A stretch of 64,000 nucleotides of DNA from Budvicia diplopodorum (GCF_009800925.1 NZ_WOYF01000016.1:1-64000); one strand, 5' to 3'; shown: positions 1-9,445, counted from the stretch's first letter. Notes: generated from the sequence alone by a model not told the origin. Numbers and translations: made by a program.

Positions 1-651
1 AATAGCCGCAGCGGTTATAGCTCCAAAGGCCGGGTTGACGGCTACAGCGGCGGCGTTTACGCCACCTGGTATCAGGATGCCAACACCCTGAACGGCCTGT
101 ATGTGGACAGCTGGGTGCAGTACAGCCTGCTGGACGCTGAGGTACACGGCGAGCAGCTATCGGGCGAAAGCTACGATATGAGTGGCCTGAGCGCCTCGGT
201 TGAAAGCGGCTATCGTCTCCCGGTTTATCAGGGTGAGAACGGTCAGGTGTTTATCACGCCACAGGCTCAGGTAACCTGGAGCGGTATCAGCGCTGACGAC
301 CACCGTGAAGTTAACGGTACCCGCGTGACTTCATCGGGTGAGAACAACGTTCAGACTCGTCTGGGCGTGAAGCTGTCCCGTGACGGCGTGAGCGATAAAG
401 ACAAAGGTAGCGACAAGCTATTTACCGTGTATGTCGAAGCCAACTGGTTGCATAACACCGAACAGGCGGGTGCCGTGCTGGACGGTGTGGCGGTCAAGCA
501 AGCGGGCAACGCAAACGTGGGCGAGCTGAAGCTGGGGGCCGAAGGCCAACTGAATAAGCACGTTAATCTGTGGACCAACGTGGCTCAGCAAATGGGTGAT
601 GAAGGCTATAGCGATACTGCGTTAACCGTCGGATTTAAATATAAGTTCTGA
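1..651 (+). CDS. Autotransporter beta-barrel domain, 3' end of gene
   Basis: The reading frame is open from the first base, so this is the last 216 residues of a larger outer-membrane protein cut by the window edge. It shows alternating aromatic and hydrophobic residues typical of beta-strands (for example GGVYATWYQDA, LYVDSWVQYS, VYVEANWLHN) and ends in YKF with a terminal phenylalanine, the signature recognised by the BAM complex. This matches the type V (AIDA/pertactin-like) translocator barrel, which carries the N-terminal passenger to the cell surface. The passenger is outside the window, so its function cannot be stated. A strong terminator follows directly and then transposase debris, which suggests an accessory region. 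Confidence 0.85.
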   Translation, partial: NSRSGYSSKGRVDGYSGGVYATWYQDANTLNGLYVDSWVQYSLLDAEVHGEQLSGESYDMSGLSASVESGYRLPVYQGENGQVFITPQAQVTWSGISADDHREVNGTRVTSSGENNVQTRLGVKLSRDGVSDKDKGSDKLFTVYVEANWLHNTEQAGAVLDGVAVKQAGNANVGELKLGAEGQLNKHVNLWTNVAQQMGDEGYSDTALTVGFKYKF

Positions 652-664
652 TAATCCGCTAATA

Positions 665-695
665 AAAGGCCCGCCATGAATAATGGCGGGCCTTT
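665..695 (+). terminator. Rho-independent terminator of the autotransporter gene
   Basis: A 13-bp perfect inverted repeat (665-677 with 683-695) with a 5-nt loop contains the core GGCCCGCCAT and is followed by a T-rich stretch. It sits 14 bases after the autotransporter stop codon. Confidence 0.85.
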
Positions 696-749
696 ATCTT
701 ATCAACGGTCATAGTTTACGTTTTATCCAGATCAAGGAATGTAGAACAT

Positions 750-1069
750 ATGGAAATCAGATCTAAACCTTGCTGTCATTATTGCGAAGATAGCCGACAC
801 GTTAGAAAACACGGCACATCGCGAGCACGTATTCAGCGCTATTTATGCTCTGCCTGTAATAGAACTTTTCAGACCCGTTATATTTATCAGGGAAATAAAT
901 CTGATAATAACCGTTCAATTAAAAATGATTAGATGAAGGACAAGATTATTCAGAAATTGCCCGTCATCTGGGAATAAAAACAGATGTAATGAATCGGCAT
1001 AGTCTTACGCTGGCCGACTCATTACTTCCCCGAATAATGATAAATATATTTATTAGACTAATGAGTTAA
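750..1069 (+). pseudogene. IS1-family InsA-like fragment, frameshifted
   Basis: The first 60 codons encode a zinc-finger protein with the spacing CHYC...QRYLCSACNRTFQ, as in InsA of IS1 and related transposases, where it binds the element ends. The frame stops at 930-932. The family-like sequence then resumes in another frame at 932-1069 (DEGQDYSEIARHLGIKTDVMNRH, an HTH-like segment), so one frameshift separates the two halves. No InsB catalytic part follows. This is a decayed remnant and probably inactive. I identified it from cysteine spacing and HTH resemblance, not by a search. Confidence 0.65.
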
Positions 1070-1164
1070 GTTTATACGTTGAAAAAAGATTGTTACGCAC
1101 CTTATTTTCAGATTAATACATGCAAGCGAGGTTATTATAACAAGACAACTTTATTCCCTCCTCC

Positions 1165-1449
1165 GAATTTAAGTGCAGAGCGGTTGCATTTCTGCTTGAA
1201 AGTGGCAAATCTGTTGCCCGTATGGCTCAAGAACTCGATATCAAAGAGAACACTCTCTACAACTTTTCCCATGTCCCACAGATCTCCGAACAATAATTAG
1301 AAATACGCCGCCTTAAGGCCAAAATCGCTGAACTGGAGCAGAAGCAATGAATACGATATTCGATGAATATCAACGTGTTCTACAGTCGCCGTCGCTAGCA
1401 TTCAACGTTGGGCTATTTGTCCCCGGTTGATTATGAGGCTGTCGCGTAA
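1165..1449 (+). pseudogene. Internally deleted IS3-family element (OrfA plus OrfB tail)
   Basis: Frame 1165-1350 reads like the OrfA transposase subunit of IS3 elements: an HTH (LLESGKSVARMAQELDIKEN followed by TLYNF), an in-frame TAA at 1294-1296, then the leucine-zipper-like LEIRRLKAKIAELEQKQ. From 1369 the last 27 codons of OrfB follow (INVFYSRRR, stop at 1396-1398, then HSTLGYLSPVDYEAVA), the usual C-terminus after the DDE domain. The catalytic core between them is gone. It has two in-frame stops plus a large deletion, so it is dead. A 73-aa open frame at 1079-1300 overlaps it in the wrong frame and is not a gene. Confidence 0.7.
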
Positions 1450-1600
1450 TTAGGTGGGAACAATTTCGGGAACAGATCGGTATATAAAACATCATAGATT
1501 GAGCATATATACTCACAAGCAAGTTGATATGGATTGAATAGCGTTGATTTATCGATAAGATAAAATGAAGAAAAATGAATGTATACGCGGATTACAGACA
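1450..1600. other. Non-coding gap between IS debris and leuU terminator
   Basis: About 150 AT-rich bases follow the OrfB remnant. I see no open frame, inverted repeat or recognisable insertion-sequence end. Confidence 0.5.
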
Positions 1601-1632
1601 AAAAAATAGACGCCTAATGACGTCTATTTTTT
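1601..1632 (-). terminator. Terminator of the secG-leuU transcript
   Basis: AAAAAATAGACG (1601-1612) pairs with CGTCTATTTTTT (1621-1632) around an 8-nt loop. Read on the minus strand, the hairpin ends in a T run just beyond the tRNA 3' end. Confidence 0.8.
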
Positions 1633-1638
1633 CGAATT

Positions 1639-1725
1639 TGGTACCGAGGACGGGACTTGAACCCGTAAGCCCAATCGGGCACTACCACCTCAAGGTAGCG
1701 TGTCTACCAATTCCACCACCTCGGC
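1639..1725 (-). tRNA. leuU: tRNA-Leu (anticodon GAG)
   Basis: On the minus strand the 87-nt sequence begins GCCGAGGTGGTGGAATTGG and ends with the T-arm GTTCAAGTCCCGTCCTCGGT plus an encoded ACCA end. The acceptor stem GCCGAGG pairs with CCTCGGT, with a G-T wobble at the first pair. The anticodon loop is CTTGAGG, giving anticodon GAG, which reads CUC/CUU leucine codons. The long variable arm (GTGCCCGATTGGGCTT) is typical of type II tRNA-Leu. It lies downstream of secG in the same orientation, as leuU does in E. coli. The 3' flank carries IS remnants, consistent with a tRNA acting as an island boundary. Confidence 0.97.
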
Positions 1726-1752
1726 ACTGATTACTCTTGAACTCTTTATCCC

Positions 1753-2085
1753 TTAACGCGGGATATCACTATTTGGCGTATTCTGAGGAACAGGCGTAGG
1801 CTGCTCAGTTTTCACTGGGGTACTCAGATCTTCCCACTCACCGACTTTCTTATCTTGATGAGTACTAAGATTGCCTAACGCCAGACTAATCACAAAGAAT
1901 AGCGTTGCTAAAATTGCTGTCATTCGAGTCATGAAGTTACCTGACCCGCCTGAACCAAATAGCGTTGCTGATGCACCGGCACCGAAAGAAGCGCCCATGT
2001 CAGCACCTTTACCTTGTTGCAGCATAACCAGACCAACCAGTCCGATAGCCACTAACAGGAAAATAATAAGAAGCGCTTCGTACAT
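1753..2085 (-). CDS. secG: Protein translocase subunit SecG
   Basis: SecG is the small third subunit of the SecYEG translocon in the inner membrane and stimulates SecA-driven export. The 110-residue product equals the E. coli length and has two membrane helices (about residues 3-23 and 53-74). They are joined by the conserved loop [20 protein letters not shown] and followed by a hydrophilic, proline-rich tail. It lies just upstream of leuU and probably shares its transcript. In E. coli glmM is the next gene upstream; here a GH25 gene intervenes. Confidence 0.97.
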   Translation of the reverse strand: MYEALLIIFLLVAIGLVGLVMLQQGKGADMGASFGAGASATLFGSGGSGNFMTRMTAILATLFFVISLALGNLSTHQDKKVGEWEDLSTPVKTEQPTPVPQNTPNSDIPR

Positions 2086-2188
2086 ATTCTTGCCTGTAAT
2101 CCTTCGGGATAACCCCGTGCGTGCTTAAGCTGGTACCAGTAACTGGAGACAATGTTAATTCGATCTCTCCCGACTGGAGCGGGTGTGA

Positions 2189-2217
2189 ATACTAACCAAA
2201 GCCACAGGTAGGTGCAA
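2189..2217 (-). promoter_or_regulatory. Possible promoter for secG-leuU
   Basis: On the minus strand TTGCAC (2212-2217) and TAGTAT (2189-2194) are separated by 17 bases, giving a leader of roughly 100 nt to the secG start. The -35 matches only in TTG. Another -10-like TATAAT lies at 2292-2297 without a good -35. A secG promoter is expected because a hairpin separates glmM from the downstream genes, but the exact position is a weak call. Confidence 0.35.
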
Positions 2218-2320
2218 GCGCATTTTAACAACCCGTGCGTATTTGCAGAAAAAATCGGCATATATTAAATAGGCGTTTGGTTAACTTGGGTATTATAGAG
2301 TAATCACGGCCCGCTCGCCA

Positions 2321-3040
2321 TCACTGGATAAGCGCGTCAAACGCTTGCTCTGTACCATGAAATACGTTGAGATCGACAAAGGTATCAATGCCCTCAATTC
2401 GCCCTCTGTTGCCATATTGCCAAAACGTCCACGAACGGCCATCGGTTAACAGGGGCTGCCGATAAATATTGCGTATCCAGATCGGATTACCTTCAAATTG
2501 ATAAGCGGCATAGTCATCAAAAAATTCGCTGGTCACATATAAAATTGGCTTCTTATGGTAAAAAGCTTCCAGACGATTTATTAATACCGTTATTTCTGTA
2601 ATTACCTGCTCTTTGCTTAAGTTTGACTGACAGTTACCGCCATATTCCAGATCGATAATCGGCGGTAAAATACCGGGTTCATGCGGTACGGTTTCAATGA
2701 AGTTTTTAGCCTGTTGTTCGCCGGATTTGCAAAAAGTAAAAAAGTGGTAGGCTCCGACGATAAAATTACGCTTTCTGGCCGACTCCCAGTTAGCCTTAAA
2801 GCTTTTATCTTTAAAATCGGCACCTTCACTAGCCTTAACGAAGATAAAGCGGACTTTATCTTTATCAATGCTATCCCAATCAATTTGCTTTTGATGGTTT
2901 GATATATCAATTCCCTGTATAGGAAATTCAGCCAGAGTAGGATAATTAAACCTTAAATATCCATGATATAGCGAATAAATCGTTAAAGCCCCAATTCCAA
3001 TAATGGCAATAATAATCCACAATAAATACCGAACTGGCAT
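2321..3040 (-). CDS. Membrane-anchored GH25 muramidase (YegX-like)
   Basis: This 239-residue glycoside hydrolase family 25 protein is predicted to cleave the MurNAc-GlcNAc bond of peptidoglycan. An N-terminal hydrophobic helix (about residues 5-27) without an obvious cleavage site would anchor it in the inner membrane with the catalytic domain in the periplasm. GH25 motifs appear in order: GIDISNHQ (about 43), FVKASEG (about 67), GAYHFF (about 96), the catalytic PIIDLEYGG with the DxE pair (about 127), IWIRNI and TFWQYGNRG...DLNVFHG near the end. The composition resembles E. coli YegX. It is inserted between glmM and secG, which are neighbours in E. coli. It could be a resident cell-wall remodelling enzyme or a captured phage-type lysozyme; the substrate is inferred from family. 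Confidence 0.88.
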   Translation of the reverse strand: MPVRYLLWIIIAIIGIGALTIYSLYHGYLRFNYPTLAEFPIQGIDISNHQKQIDWDSIDKDKVRFIFVKASEGADFKDKSFKANWESARKRNFIVGAYHFFTFCKSGEQQAKNFIETVPHEPGILPPIIDLEYGGNCQSNLSKEQVITEITVLINRLEAFYHKKPILYVTSEFFDDYAAYQFEGNPIWIRNIYRQPLLTDGRSWTFWQYGNRGRIEGIDTFVDLNVFHGTEQAFDALIQ

Positions 3041-3080
3041 ACGTAGTAATATCCTTTCACCGTTTGCTAATGATTAGATA

Positions 3081-3111
3081 GAACAAAGGCGGGAATATCC
3101 CGCCTTTGTTC
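3081..3111 (-). terminator. Terminator-like perfect inverted repeat after glmM
   Basis: A 14-bp perfect inverted repeat (3081-3094 with 3098-3111, core CAAAGGCGGGA) with a 3-nt loop lies between glmM and the GH25 gene. The following T tract is short and interrupted (TTTGTT within the stem arm), so termination may be partial. Confidence 0.65.
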
Positions 3112-3131
3112 TGAATCGTGGCTCGAGATGC

Positions 3132-4472
3132 TTAGCCCGCCGATTTTACAGCGTCGGCAATGCTATTTGCCAAGCGTAAAACCTGATCATAATCTTCACC
3201 TTCAACCATCACCCGAATCAACGGCTCAGTTCCTGATTTGCGCAATAATACCCGCCCACGACCAGACAACTCTTGTTCAACCTGAGCCGTAGCCTGTTTG
3301 ACGCTATCAGTGTCTAACGGGTCATGTTTACCGGCAAAACGTACGTTGACCAAAACCTGAGGTAAGAGTTTCATTCCGCTACACAGGTCGTGTAGGGTCA
3401 TATGGTTGCGGGCCATGGCGGCCAGCACCTGTAGACCCGCCACAATGCCATCACCCGTTGTAGTCTTATCTAAAAGAATGACGTGACCTGAATTCTCTGC
3501 ACCGAGCGACCAACCCAGTTCTCTCATTTTTTCCAGAACGTAGCGGTCACCGACTTTGGCTCTGGCAAATGGGATCCCCAACTGCTTAAGTGCAAGCTCC
3601 AGCCCCATATTGCTCATCAGTGTTCCAACTGCACCGCCTTTAAGCTGGCCCTGACGCAGAGCTTCACGGGCGATGATATACAGAATTTGATCGCCATCGA
3701 CTTTATTACCCAAATGATCGACCATCATTACCCGATCGCCATCGCCGTCAAAAGCGATACCTACGTGAGCTTTTTCAGCAAGAACGCGTTCTTGCAGCAG
3801 GGTAACGTCTGTTGCACCGCATTTCTCATTAATATTCATGCCGTCAGGCTCGCAGCCGATAGCAATAACTTTAGCACCGAGTTCACGCAGTACGCTCGGG
3901 GCGATGTGATAAGTTGCGCCATTGGCACAGTCGACTACGATCTTTAACTCGCTCAGGCTCAGTTCACTTGGGAAACCGCCTTTACAGAATTCAATATAAC
4001 GACCAGCGGCATCGTTAATGCGGCTGGCTTTGCCCAACTCGGCTGACTCTACGCAGGTCAGCGGTTTTTCCATTTCAGCTTCTATCGCTTCTTCTACTTC
4101 ATCCGGCAGCTTAGTTCCGTCAATAGAGAAGAACTTAATTCCGTTGTCATAATATGGATTATGGGAAGCCGAAATAACGATGCCCGCTTCAGCACGGAAA
4201 GTTCGGGTCAGATAAGCAACTGCAGGCGTTGGCATTGGGCCCGTAAAAGAAGCAGACAGACCGGCAGCAGCCAGTCCGGCCTCAAGGGCTGACTCCAGCA
4301 TATAACCGGAAATACGCGTATCTTTACCGATAATAATTTTACGGGAGCCGTGACGTGCTAAAACTTTTCCTGCCGCCCAGCCTAGCTTAAGCACAAACTC
4401 CGGAGTGATAGGATGATCACCAACCTTGCCCCGAATACCATCCGTGCCAAAATACTTGCGATTACTGCTCAT
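3132..4472 (-). CDS. glmM: Phosphoglucosamine mutase
   Basis: GlmM converts glucosamine-6-phosphate to glucosamine-1-phosphate, feeding UDP-GlcNAc synthesis for peptidoglycan and LPS. The 446-residue product starts [18 protein letters not shown]. The frame extends 12 codons further upstream, but ATG 4472 has an AGGGA ribosome site and matches the family start. The phosphoserine loop ISASHNP (Ser about 102), the metal-binding DGDGDR (about 242) and the C-terminal phosphate-binding [12 protein letters not shown] are all present. It follows folP by 7 bases and is co-transcribed with it, as in E. coli. Confidence 0.97.
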   Translation of the reverse strand: MSSNRKYFGTDGIRGKVGDHPITPEFVLKLGWAAGKVLARHGSRKIIIGKDTRISGYMLESALEAGLAAAGLSASFTGPMPTPAVAYLTRTFRAEAGIVISASHNPYYDNGIKFFSIDGTKLPDEVEEAIEAEMEKPLTCVESAELGKASRINDAAGRYIEFCKGGFPSELSLSELKIVVDCANGATYHIAPSVLRELGAKVIAIGCEPDGMNINEKCGATDVTLLQERVLAEKAHVGIAFDGDGDRVMMVDHLGNKVDGDQILYIIAREALRQGQLKGGAVGTLMSNMGLELALKQLGIPFARAKVGDRYVLEKMRELGWSLGAENSGHVILLDKTTTGDGIVAGLQVLAAMARNHMTLHDLCSGMKLLPQVLVNVRFAGKHDPLDTDSVKQATAQVEQELSGRGRVLLRKSGTEPLIRVMVEGEDYDQVLRLANSIADAVKSAG

Positions 4473-4479
4473 GTTATTT

Positions 4480-5313
4480 TTATCCCTTAGCCGAAAGTGT
4501 TGCTTCAACGACTCTCATCGCTTCAGCCGTTTCTTTTACGTCATGGACGCGAATAATTTGTGCCCCTTGCATTGCGGCAATTACCGCACAGGTAACGCTA
4601 CCGATAACCCGTTGCTCAGGAGGCACATTTAAAAGTTGCCCTATCATAGACTTTCTCGACATTCCTACCAATAGCGGCAAACCAAAATGGTGAAAGTCAG
4701 ACAAATGGGACAATAATTGGTAATTATGCTTTAGATTTTTGCCAAAACCGAACCCTGGGTCGAGCAATATTTTATTCTTATTAATACCGGCATTGATACA
4801 ACGAGCAACATGTTGAGCGAAAAATGCATCAACGTCAGCCACCACGTCCTGATACTGAGGCTCATGCTGCATATTTTTGGGTATGCCTTGCATATGCATC
4901 AGGCAAACTGGCAATCCCGTTTCAAGCGCCGCGTCAATTGCTCCCGGCTCTTGTAATGCTCTGATATCATTGATCAGGTGAACCCCAACGCGGTTTGATT
5001 CCCTCATCACTTCCGGCTTGGATGTATCAACCGAAACCCAGATTTCAAAGTTTTTAGCTATTGCCTCAGCAACCGGAATAACCCGATCAAGCTCTTCCGC
5101 AACGGAAACGTCTGCCGCTCCGGGCCGGGTTGATTCGCCGCCAATATCAATAATGGTAGCTCCGGCCTGAATCATTTCATTTGCATGGCGTAAAGCGTTA
5201 TCTATCTGACTATAGCGGCCGCCATCAGAGAAGGAGTCAGGCGTTACGTTGAGGATCCCCATCACCTGTGGATAGGAGAGCTCTAGCGTTAGTCCCCTGC
5301 TTTCTAACTTCAT
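4480..5313 (-). CDS. folP: Dihydropteroate synthase
   Basis: FolP condenses p-aminobenzoate with 6-hydroxymethyl-dihydropterin diphosphate in folate synthesis and is the sulfonamide target. ATG 5313 is preceded by TAAAGGAATTCACC and gives 277 aa (E. coli 282); an upstream in-frame extension of 10 codons lacks homology. Pterin-site motifs are clear: [15 protein letters not shown] (about 18-32), [16 protein letters not shown], the LINDI strand, [13 protein letters not shown], and [12 protein letters not shown] with the active-site Ser-Arg-Lys. A terminator lies between ftsH and folP, so folP-glmM probably has its own promoter plus read-through from ftsH. Confidence 0.97.
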   Translation of the reverse strand: MKLESRGLTLELSYPQVMGILNVTPDSFSDGGRYSQIDNALRHANEMIQAGATIIDIGGESTRPGAADVSVAEELDRVIPVAEAIAKNFEIWVSVDTSKPEVMRESNRVGVHLINDIRALQEPGAIDAALETGLPVCLMHMQGIPKNMQHEPQYQDVVADVDAFFAQHVARCINAGINKNKILLDPGFGFGKNLKHNYQLLSHLSDFHHFGLPLLVGMSRKSMIGQLLNVPPEQRVIGSVTCAVIAAMQGAQIIRVHDVKETAEAMRVVEATLSAKG

Positions 5314-5433
5314 GGTGAATTCCTTTAGGCCAATATTAATCAATAGCTAATATTATTTTACTTCGGACCAGATGACTAATAAGAAACAAAAAAGCTCTTT
5401 AGTCAAAATATGCTTCACTGTAGCAACAAAGAC

Positions 5434-5464
5434 AAAACCCCCGAGCAAGCTCGGGGGTTTTATT
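5434..5464 (-). terminator. Strong terminator between ftsH and folP
   Basis: AAAACCCCCGAGC (5434-5446) and GCTCGGGGGTTTT (5449-5461) form a 13-bp perfect stem with A/T flanks on both sides. It could act in both directions; ftsH is the gene that ends here. Confidence 0.85.
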
Positions 5465-5489
5465 ACCACGGTTAACCAATATGATTCAC

Positions 5490-7424
5490 TTAAACTGCCG
5501 GTTTATCACTTGGTGTTTCAGGCTTATGCAGATCCGTTGGTTCAGAAGGCATAACCGGAACCTGAGTATTATCCACAGGTGGTTTAGTTCCACCACTCTG
5601 TGCGTCATCCCAACCAGCTGGAGTACGAACTTCACGACGGGCCATTAGATCGTCGACCTGAGGAGCATCAATGGTTTCATACTTCATCAGCGCATCTTTC
5701 ATAGCATGCATGATGTCGATATTGTCTTCCAGAATTTGCCTTGCACGCTGATAGTTACGTTCGATCAGCAATTTCACTTCCTGATCGATAATGCGCGCAG
5801 TTTCATCAGACATGTGCTTAGTTTTTGACATCGAGCGGCCAAGGAAGACTTCACCTTCTTCTTCAGCATACAGTAGCGGGCCCAATTTTTCAGAGAAGCC
5901 CCACTGAGTTACCATGTTACGCGCAATCGATGTAGCGTATTTGATATCCTGAGATGCCCCTGTCGATACTTTATTCTCGCCATAGATTAACTCTTCGGCC
6001 AAACGACCACCATAAGCAACCGAGATCATACTTTCCAACTTCTGGCGGTTCACGCTGATTGCGTCGCCCTCAGGAAGGAAGAAGGTTACGCCTAACGCCC
6101 GTCCGCGAGGAATAATCGTTACCTTATGAACCGGATCGTGTTCCGGTACCAAACGGCCAACAATCGCATGGCCAGCTTCATGGTAAGCCGTCGACTCTTT
6201 CTGCTCTTCGGTCATCACCATTGAACGACGCTCAGCACCCATCATGATCTTATCTTTGGCTTTTTCAAATTCAACCATGGATACAACGCGCTTATTAGTA
6301 CGGGCAGCAAACAGAGCGGCTTCGTTAACTAAGTTAGCTAAATCAGCACCAGAGAAACCCGGCGTACCGCGAGCGATAACGGACTCGTCTACGTCTGGCG
6401 ATACTGGTACGCGGCGCATATGGACTTTAAGAATTTGGGCGCGCCCGCGAACGTCTGGTAATCCAACAACAACCTGACGGTCAAAACGACCCGGGCGTAA
6501 CAATGCAGGATCCAAAACGTCCGGACGGTTAGTAGCGGCAATAACGATAACGCCTTCATTACCTTCAAAACCGTCCATCTCAACCAGCATTTGGTTCAAG
6601 GTTTGCTCACGCTCATCGTGACCGCCGCCTAAGCCAGCGCCACGCTGACGGCCCACCGCATCGATTTCATCGATAAAGATGATACAAGGGGCGGCTTTCT
6701 TAGCCTGTTCGAACATATCACGAACGCGAGATGCACCAACACCAACAAACATTTCAACAAAGTCAGAGCCGGAAATGGTAAAGAATGGCACTTTAGCTTC
6801 ACCGGCAATCGCTTTAGCCAGCAAAGTTTTACCGGTACCCGGAGGACCGACCATCAAAATGCCTTTAGGGATTTTACCACCTAGCTTTTGGAACCGGCTT
6901 GGGTCACGTAAAAACTCAACTAATTCACTGACGTCTTCTTTTGCTTCATCACAACCGGCAACGTCAGCAAAGGTCGTCTTGATCTGCTCTTCCGATAACA
7001 TTCTGGCCTTACTTTTGCCGAATGACATCGCACCTTTACCACCGCCGCCTTGCATTTGGCGCATAAAGAAGATCCAGACGCCAATCAACAGAAGCATCGG
7101 GAACCAGGAGATAAATACTTGTTGCAGGAAGCCCGGTTGTTCCGGCGGTTCACCGACAGTTTTTACATTATTTTTTAGCAACAGACTAATAAGTAATGGA
7201 TCTTCAACAGGTATATAAGTTGTATGGGTCGCTTTGTCTTGCTGTGTTTTATACTGAATTTCGCGCCCACTAATGCGAGCTTCGCTAACCTGGTTATTAC
7301 TAACCTGCGTCATAAACTCAGAATAGTCAGTTCGACGACTATTAGATTCGCTAGGTCCGAAGCTCTGAAATACAGTCATCAGGACAACCGCGATGACCAA
7401 CCAGAGAATTAGGTTTTTCGCCAT
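5490..7424 (-). CDS. ftsH: ATP-dependent zinc metalloprotease FtsH
   Basis: FtsH is the membrane-bound AAA+ protease that degrades LpxC, sigma-32 and unassembled membrane proteins. The 644-residue product matches E. coli length exactly when started at ATG 7424 (MAKNLILW); a TTG three codons upstream is unlikely. Two membrane helices (about 5-24 and 100-120) flank a periplasmic domain. Then come Walker A GPPGTGKT, Walker [13 protein letters not shown], the SRH segment [20 protein letters not shown], and the zinc site HEAGH. The variable tail is proline/threonine-rich. rlmE lies 56 bases upstream (rlmE-ftsH operon). Its modulators HflK and HflC are encoded at 52.7-55.0 kb. Confidence 0.98.
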   Translation of the reverse strand: MAKNLILWLVIAVVLMTVFQSFGPSESNSRRTDYSEFMTQVSNNQVSEARISGREIQYKTQQDKATHTTYIPVEDPLLISLLLKNNVKTVGEPPEQPGFLQQVFISWFPMLLLIGVWIFFMRQMQGGGGKGAMSFGKSKARMLSEEQIKTTFADVAGCDEAKEDVSELVEFLRDPSRFQKLGGKIPKGILMVGPPGTGKTLLAKAIAGEAKVPFFTISGSDFVEMFVGVGASRVRDMFEQAKKAAPCIIFIDEIDAVGRQRGAGLGGGHDEREQTLNQMLVEMDGFEGNEGVIVIAATNRPDVLDPALLRPGRFDRQVVVGLPDVRGRAQILKVHMRRVPVSPDVDESVIARGTPGFSGADLANLVNEAALFAARTNKRVVSMVEFEKAKDKIMMGAERRSMVMTEEQKESTAYHEAGHAIVGRLVPEHDPVHKVTIIPRGRALGVTFFLPEGDAISVNRQKLESMISVAYGGRLAEELIYGENKVSTGASQDIKYATSIARNMVTQWGFSEKLGPLLYAEEEGEVFLGRSMSKTKHMSDETARIIDQEVKLLIERNYQRARQILEDNIDIMHAMKDALMKYETIDAPQVDDLMARREVRTPAGWDDAQSGGTKPPVDNTQVPVMPSEPTDLHKPETPSDKPAV

Positions 7425-7480
7425 ATCACTCAAGGAATTAACCTCATATTACAATGGTATTAACAATACGCGTTAGGGTA

Positions 7481-8107
7481 CTATAGTTTTCGCCCAGTCG
7501 CTACAATGTATACTTCACGTGAACGAGCTCGCGAAGCATCAGGTTTACGGACTTTTACTGTGTTAAAGAAAGAGCGGACTTCGCGTAAATACTCATCAAA
7601 TCCCTCCCCTTGAAAGACCTTCACCAAAAAACTGCCGCCCGGCGCTAGTACATCTCTACACATCTCTAACGCCAGTTCCACTAGATACATCGACCTTGGA
7701 ATATCAACGGCAGGAGTGCCACTCATATTCGGCGCCATATCGGACATTACTACCTGAACCTTGCCGTCACCTACGCGCTCTAACAAGGCTTTCAGGACCA
7801 TCTCATCACGAAAATCGCCCTGAAGAAAGTCAACACCAACGATTGGATCCATAGGTAAAATGTCGCATGCAATCACTCTACCCGTGTTACCAATTTGTGT
7901 CACAACATATTGTGACCAACCACCCGGTGCAGCACCCAGATCGACAATGGTCATTCCTGATTTAAATAATTTGTCTGTTTGCTGTATTTCATCTAGTTTA
8001 AACCATGCGCGGGAACGTAGCCCCTTTTTCTGCGCCTGTTGTACATATTTATCGTTAAAGTGTTCTTGTAACCAGCGTGTTGAACTGCCTGAACGCTTTT
8101 TACCCAT
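7481..8107 (-). CDS. rlmE: 23S rRNA 2'-O-ribose U2552 methyltransferase
   Basis: RlmE (FtsJ/RrmJ) methylates the A-loop uridine of 23S rRNA late in 50S assembly. The 208-aa product starts [13 protein letters not shown] at ATG 8107; the four-codon extension upstream is not conserved. The SAM-binding motif [14 protein letters not shown] (about 58), the [15 protein letters not shown] segment and the catalytic K-D-K-E set are visible (Lys in SRAWFKLDE, Asp in MSDMAP, Lys in [10 protein letters not shown], Glu in [10 protein letters not shown]). In E. coli rlmE is heat-shock induced with ftsH; no sigma-32 promoter was resolved here. Confidence 0.97.
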   Translation of the reverse strand: MGKKRSGSSTRWLQEHFNDKYVQQAQKKGLRSRAWFKLDEIQQTDKLFKSGMTIVDLGAAPGGWSQYVVTQIGNTGRVIACDILPMDPIVGVDFLQGDFRDEMVLKALLERVGDGKVQVVMSDMAPNMSGTPAVDIPRSMYLVELALEMCRDVLAPGGSFLVKVFQGEGFDEYLREVRSFFNTVKVRKPDASRARSREVYIVATGRKL

Positions 8108-8218
8108 GAGGTATTCCAACTATAAATGTCTATCGGCTTCACACCAAATTGGTGATAAGTATCAGATGGCGGTAGAATAAGCCGTTTTCAACCCCAAACC
8201 CAAACTGACGTAAAGAAA

Positions 8219-8512
8219 ATGAATCTATCTAACAAGCAAAAGCAACATCTTAAAAGCTTAGCGCACCCTTTAAAACCTGTAGTGATGATAGGTGGGAACG
8301 GCCTTACAGAGGGCGTCCTCGCTGAAATCGAACAGGCTTTAGAACATCATGAGCTGATAAAAGTAAAAATATCAACGGAAGAGCGCGAAACAAAACAACT
8401 GATTGCTGAAGCGATTACTCGTGAAACTGGCGCTAACAATGTGCAGGTGATTGGCAGTATTTTAGTGCTCTATAGAGCAAGTAAAGATAAAAAAATCAGC
8501 CTGCCTCGTTAA
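8219..8512 (+). CDS. yhbY: CRS1/YhbY-type ribosome assembly RNA-binding protein
   Basis: This 97-aa protein consists of a single CRM (CRS1-YhbY) domain, equal in length to E. coli YhbY, which associates with pre-50S particles. The signature GGNGLTEGVLAEIEQAL resembles the KH-like GxxG motif, and the ends NLSNKQKQHLKSLAHPLKPV and ISLPR match the family. It is divergent from rlmE (112-base gap), the standard enterobacterial arrangement. Its terminator follows immediately. Confidence 0.95.
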   Translation: MNLSNKQKQHLKSLAHPLKPVVMIGGNGLTEGVLAEIEQALEHHELIKVKISTEERETKQLIAEAITRETGANNVQVIGSILVLYRASKDKKISLPR

Positions 8513-8519
8513 GTTTGAT

Positions 8520-8549
8520 GAAAAAAGGTGATAATTGTCGCCTTTTTTC
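8520..8549 (+). terminator. Terminator after yhbY
   Basis: AAAAAAGGTGA (8521-8531) pairs with TCGCCTTTTTT (8538-8548), with one G-T pair and a T run. The A/T symmetry allows bidirectional use with greA. Confidence 0.8.
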
Positions 8550-8598
8550 ATTTCTTTACATTCAGCCAGATATTGACCAAATGTAATATGACCAGAAA

Positions 8599-9075
8599 TT
8601 AGAGGTATTGAACCTTTAAAATCTCAAACTCGATATCGCCACCGGGTGCCTTGATGATTACAACATCGTCGGCTTCTTTGCCAATAAGCCCGCGGGCCAT
8701 CGGTGAGTTAATTGAGATCAAATTTTGCTTAAAATCGGCCTCATCGTCACCCACGATACGATAAGTCAGCTCTTCTTCAGTTTCCAGATTCATCACATCA
8801 ACCGTGGTACCAAAAATCACCCGGCCGGTATTTGGCATTTTAGTCACATCAATAATCTGGACGTTAGATAGCTTAGCTTCGATATCTTGGATACGACCTT
8901 CGCAGAAACCTTGCTGCTCGCGAGCGGCATGATATTCCGCATTTTCTTTCAGATCGCCGTGAGCACGCGCTTCGGCAATATCAGAAATGATTTTGGGTCT
9001 ACGTACGCTTTTTAAGTATTCGAGCTCTTCACGCAGGTTCTCGGCCCCAAGTAACGTCATTGGAATTTGTTTCAT
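8599..9075 (-). CDS. greA: Transcript cleavage factor GreA
   Basis: GreA enters the RNA polymerase secondary channel and stimulates cleavage of backtracked RNA. The 158-aa product equals E. coli length. The N-terminal coiled coil carries the catalytic acidic tip in [18 protein letters not shown] (Asp and Glu of DLKENAEY, about 41-48). The C-terminal globular domain contains the FKBP-like segment [20 protein letters not shown]. It is divergent from dacB, as in E. coli. Confidence 0.97.
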   Translation of the reverse strand: MKQIPMTLLGAENLREELEYLKSVRRPKIISDIAEARAHGDLKENAEYHAAREQQGFCEGRIQDIEAKLSNVQIIDVTKMPNTGRVIFGTTVDVMNLETEEELTYRIVGDDEADFKQNLISINSPMARGLIGKEADDVVIIKAPGGDIEFEILKVQYL

Positions 9076-9124
9076 CTATCCTTTCCTCTTAAATCGCTGA
9101 CATTAGCCACAGCCGCAACGATTT

Positions 9125-9152
9125 ATAATAAATTGACGGCCTTTCTCTACAA
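9125..9152 (-). promoter_or_regulatory. Probable greA promoter
   Basis: On the minus strand TTGTAG (9147-9152) and TATTAT (9125-9130) are separated by 16 bases, about 50 bases before the greA start. The rest of the 9076-9445 intergenic stretch shows no open frame; the dacB promoter must lie in it but I cannot place it. Confidence 0.45.
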
Positions 9153-9445
9153 GGCTGTCTACTTTACAAACAAAAGCAGTCCGACCCGGCACCATTTAAC
9201 CAAGCCAAACAAATATCGCATTGAGGCCCCATTTTACCTTAGAGTTGCTTTGGGGTCATTGTTTACTTTTATCATACATCAGCCATAGTATGGCAATCAT
9301 GGGATAAATTACTGAATCGAATAATGGTACACTTTCAGCCGCTCAAACCATTGCCCCTATTCGAGTCGAGAGCCCGAAAGCGTAGTATCAAAACCGGCTA
9401 TTCAGGACAATATTATTTATGCAGGCAAGCAGGTACCAATTAATT

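Noticed and set aside
1079-1300. 73-aa open frame in the IS debris
   Set aside because: It overlaps the IS3 OrfA remnant in a different frame; the family-like protein is read in the frame starting at 1165.
6679-7218. 179-aa plus-strand frame inside ftsH
   Set aside because: It lies wholly antisense to the conserved FtsH coding region, with no ribosome site or family resemblance.
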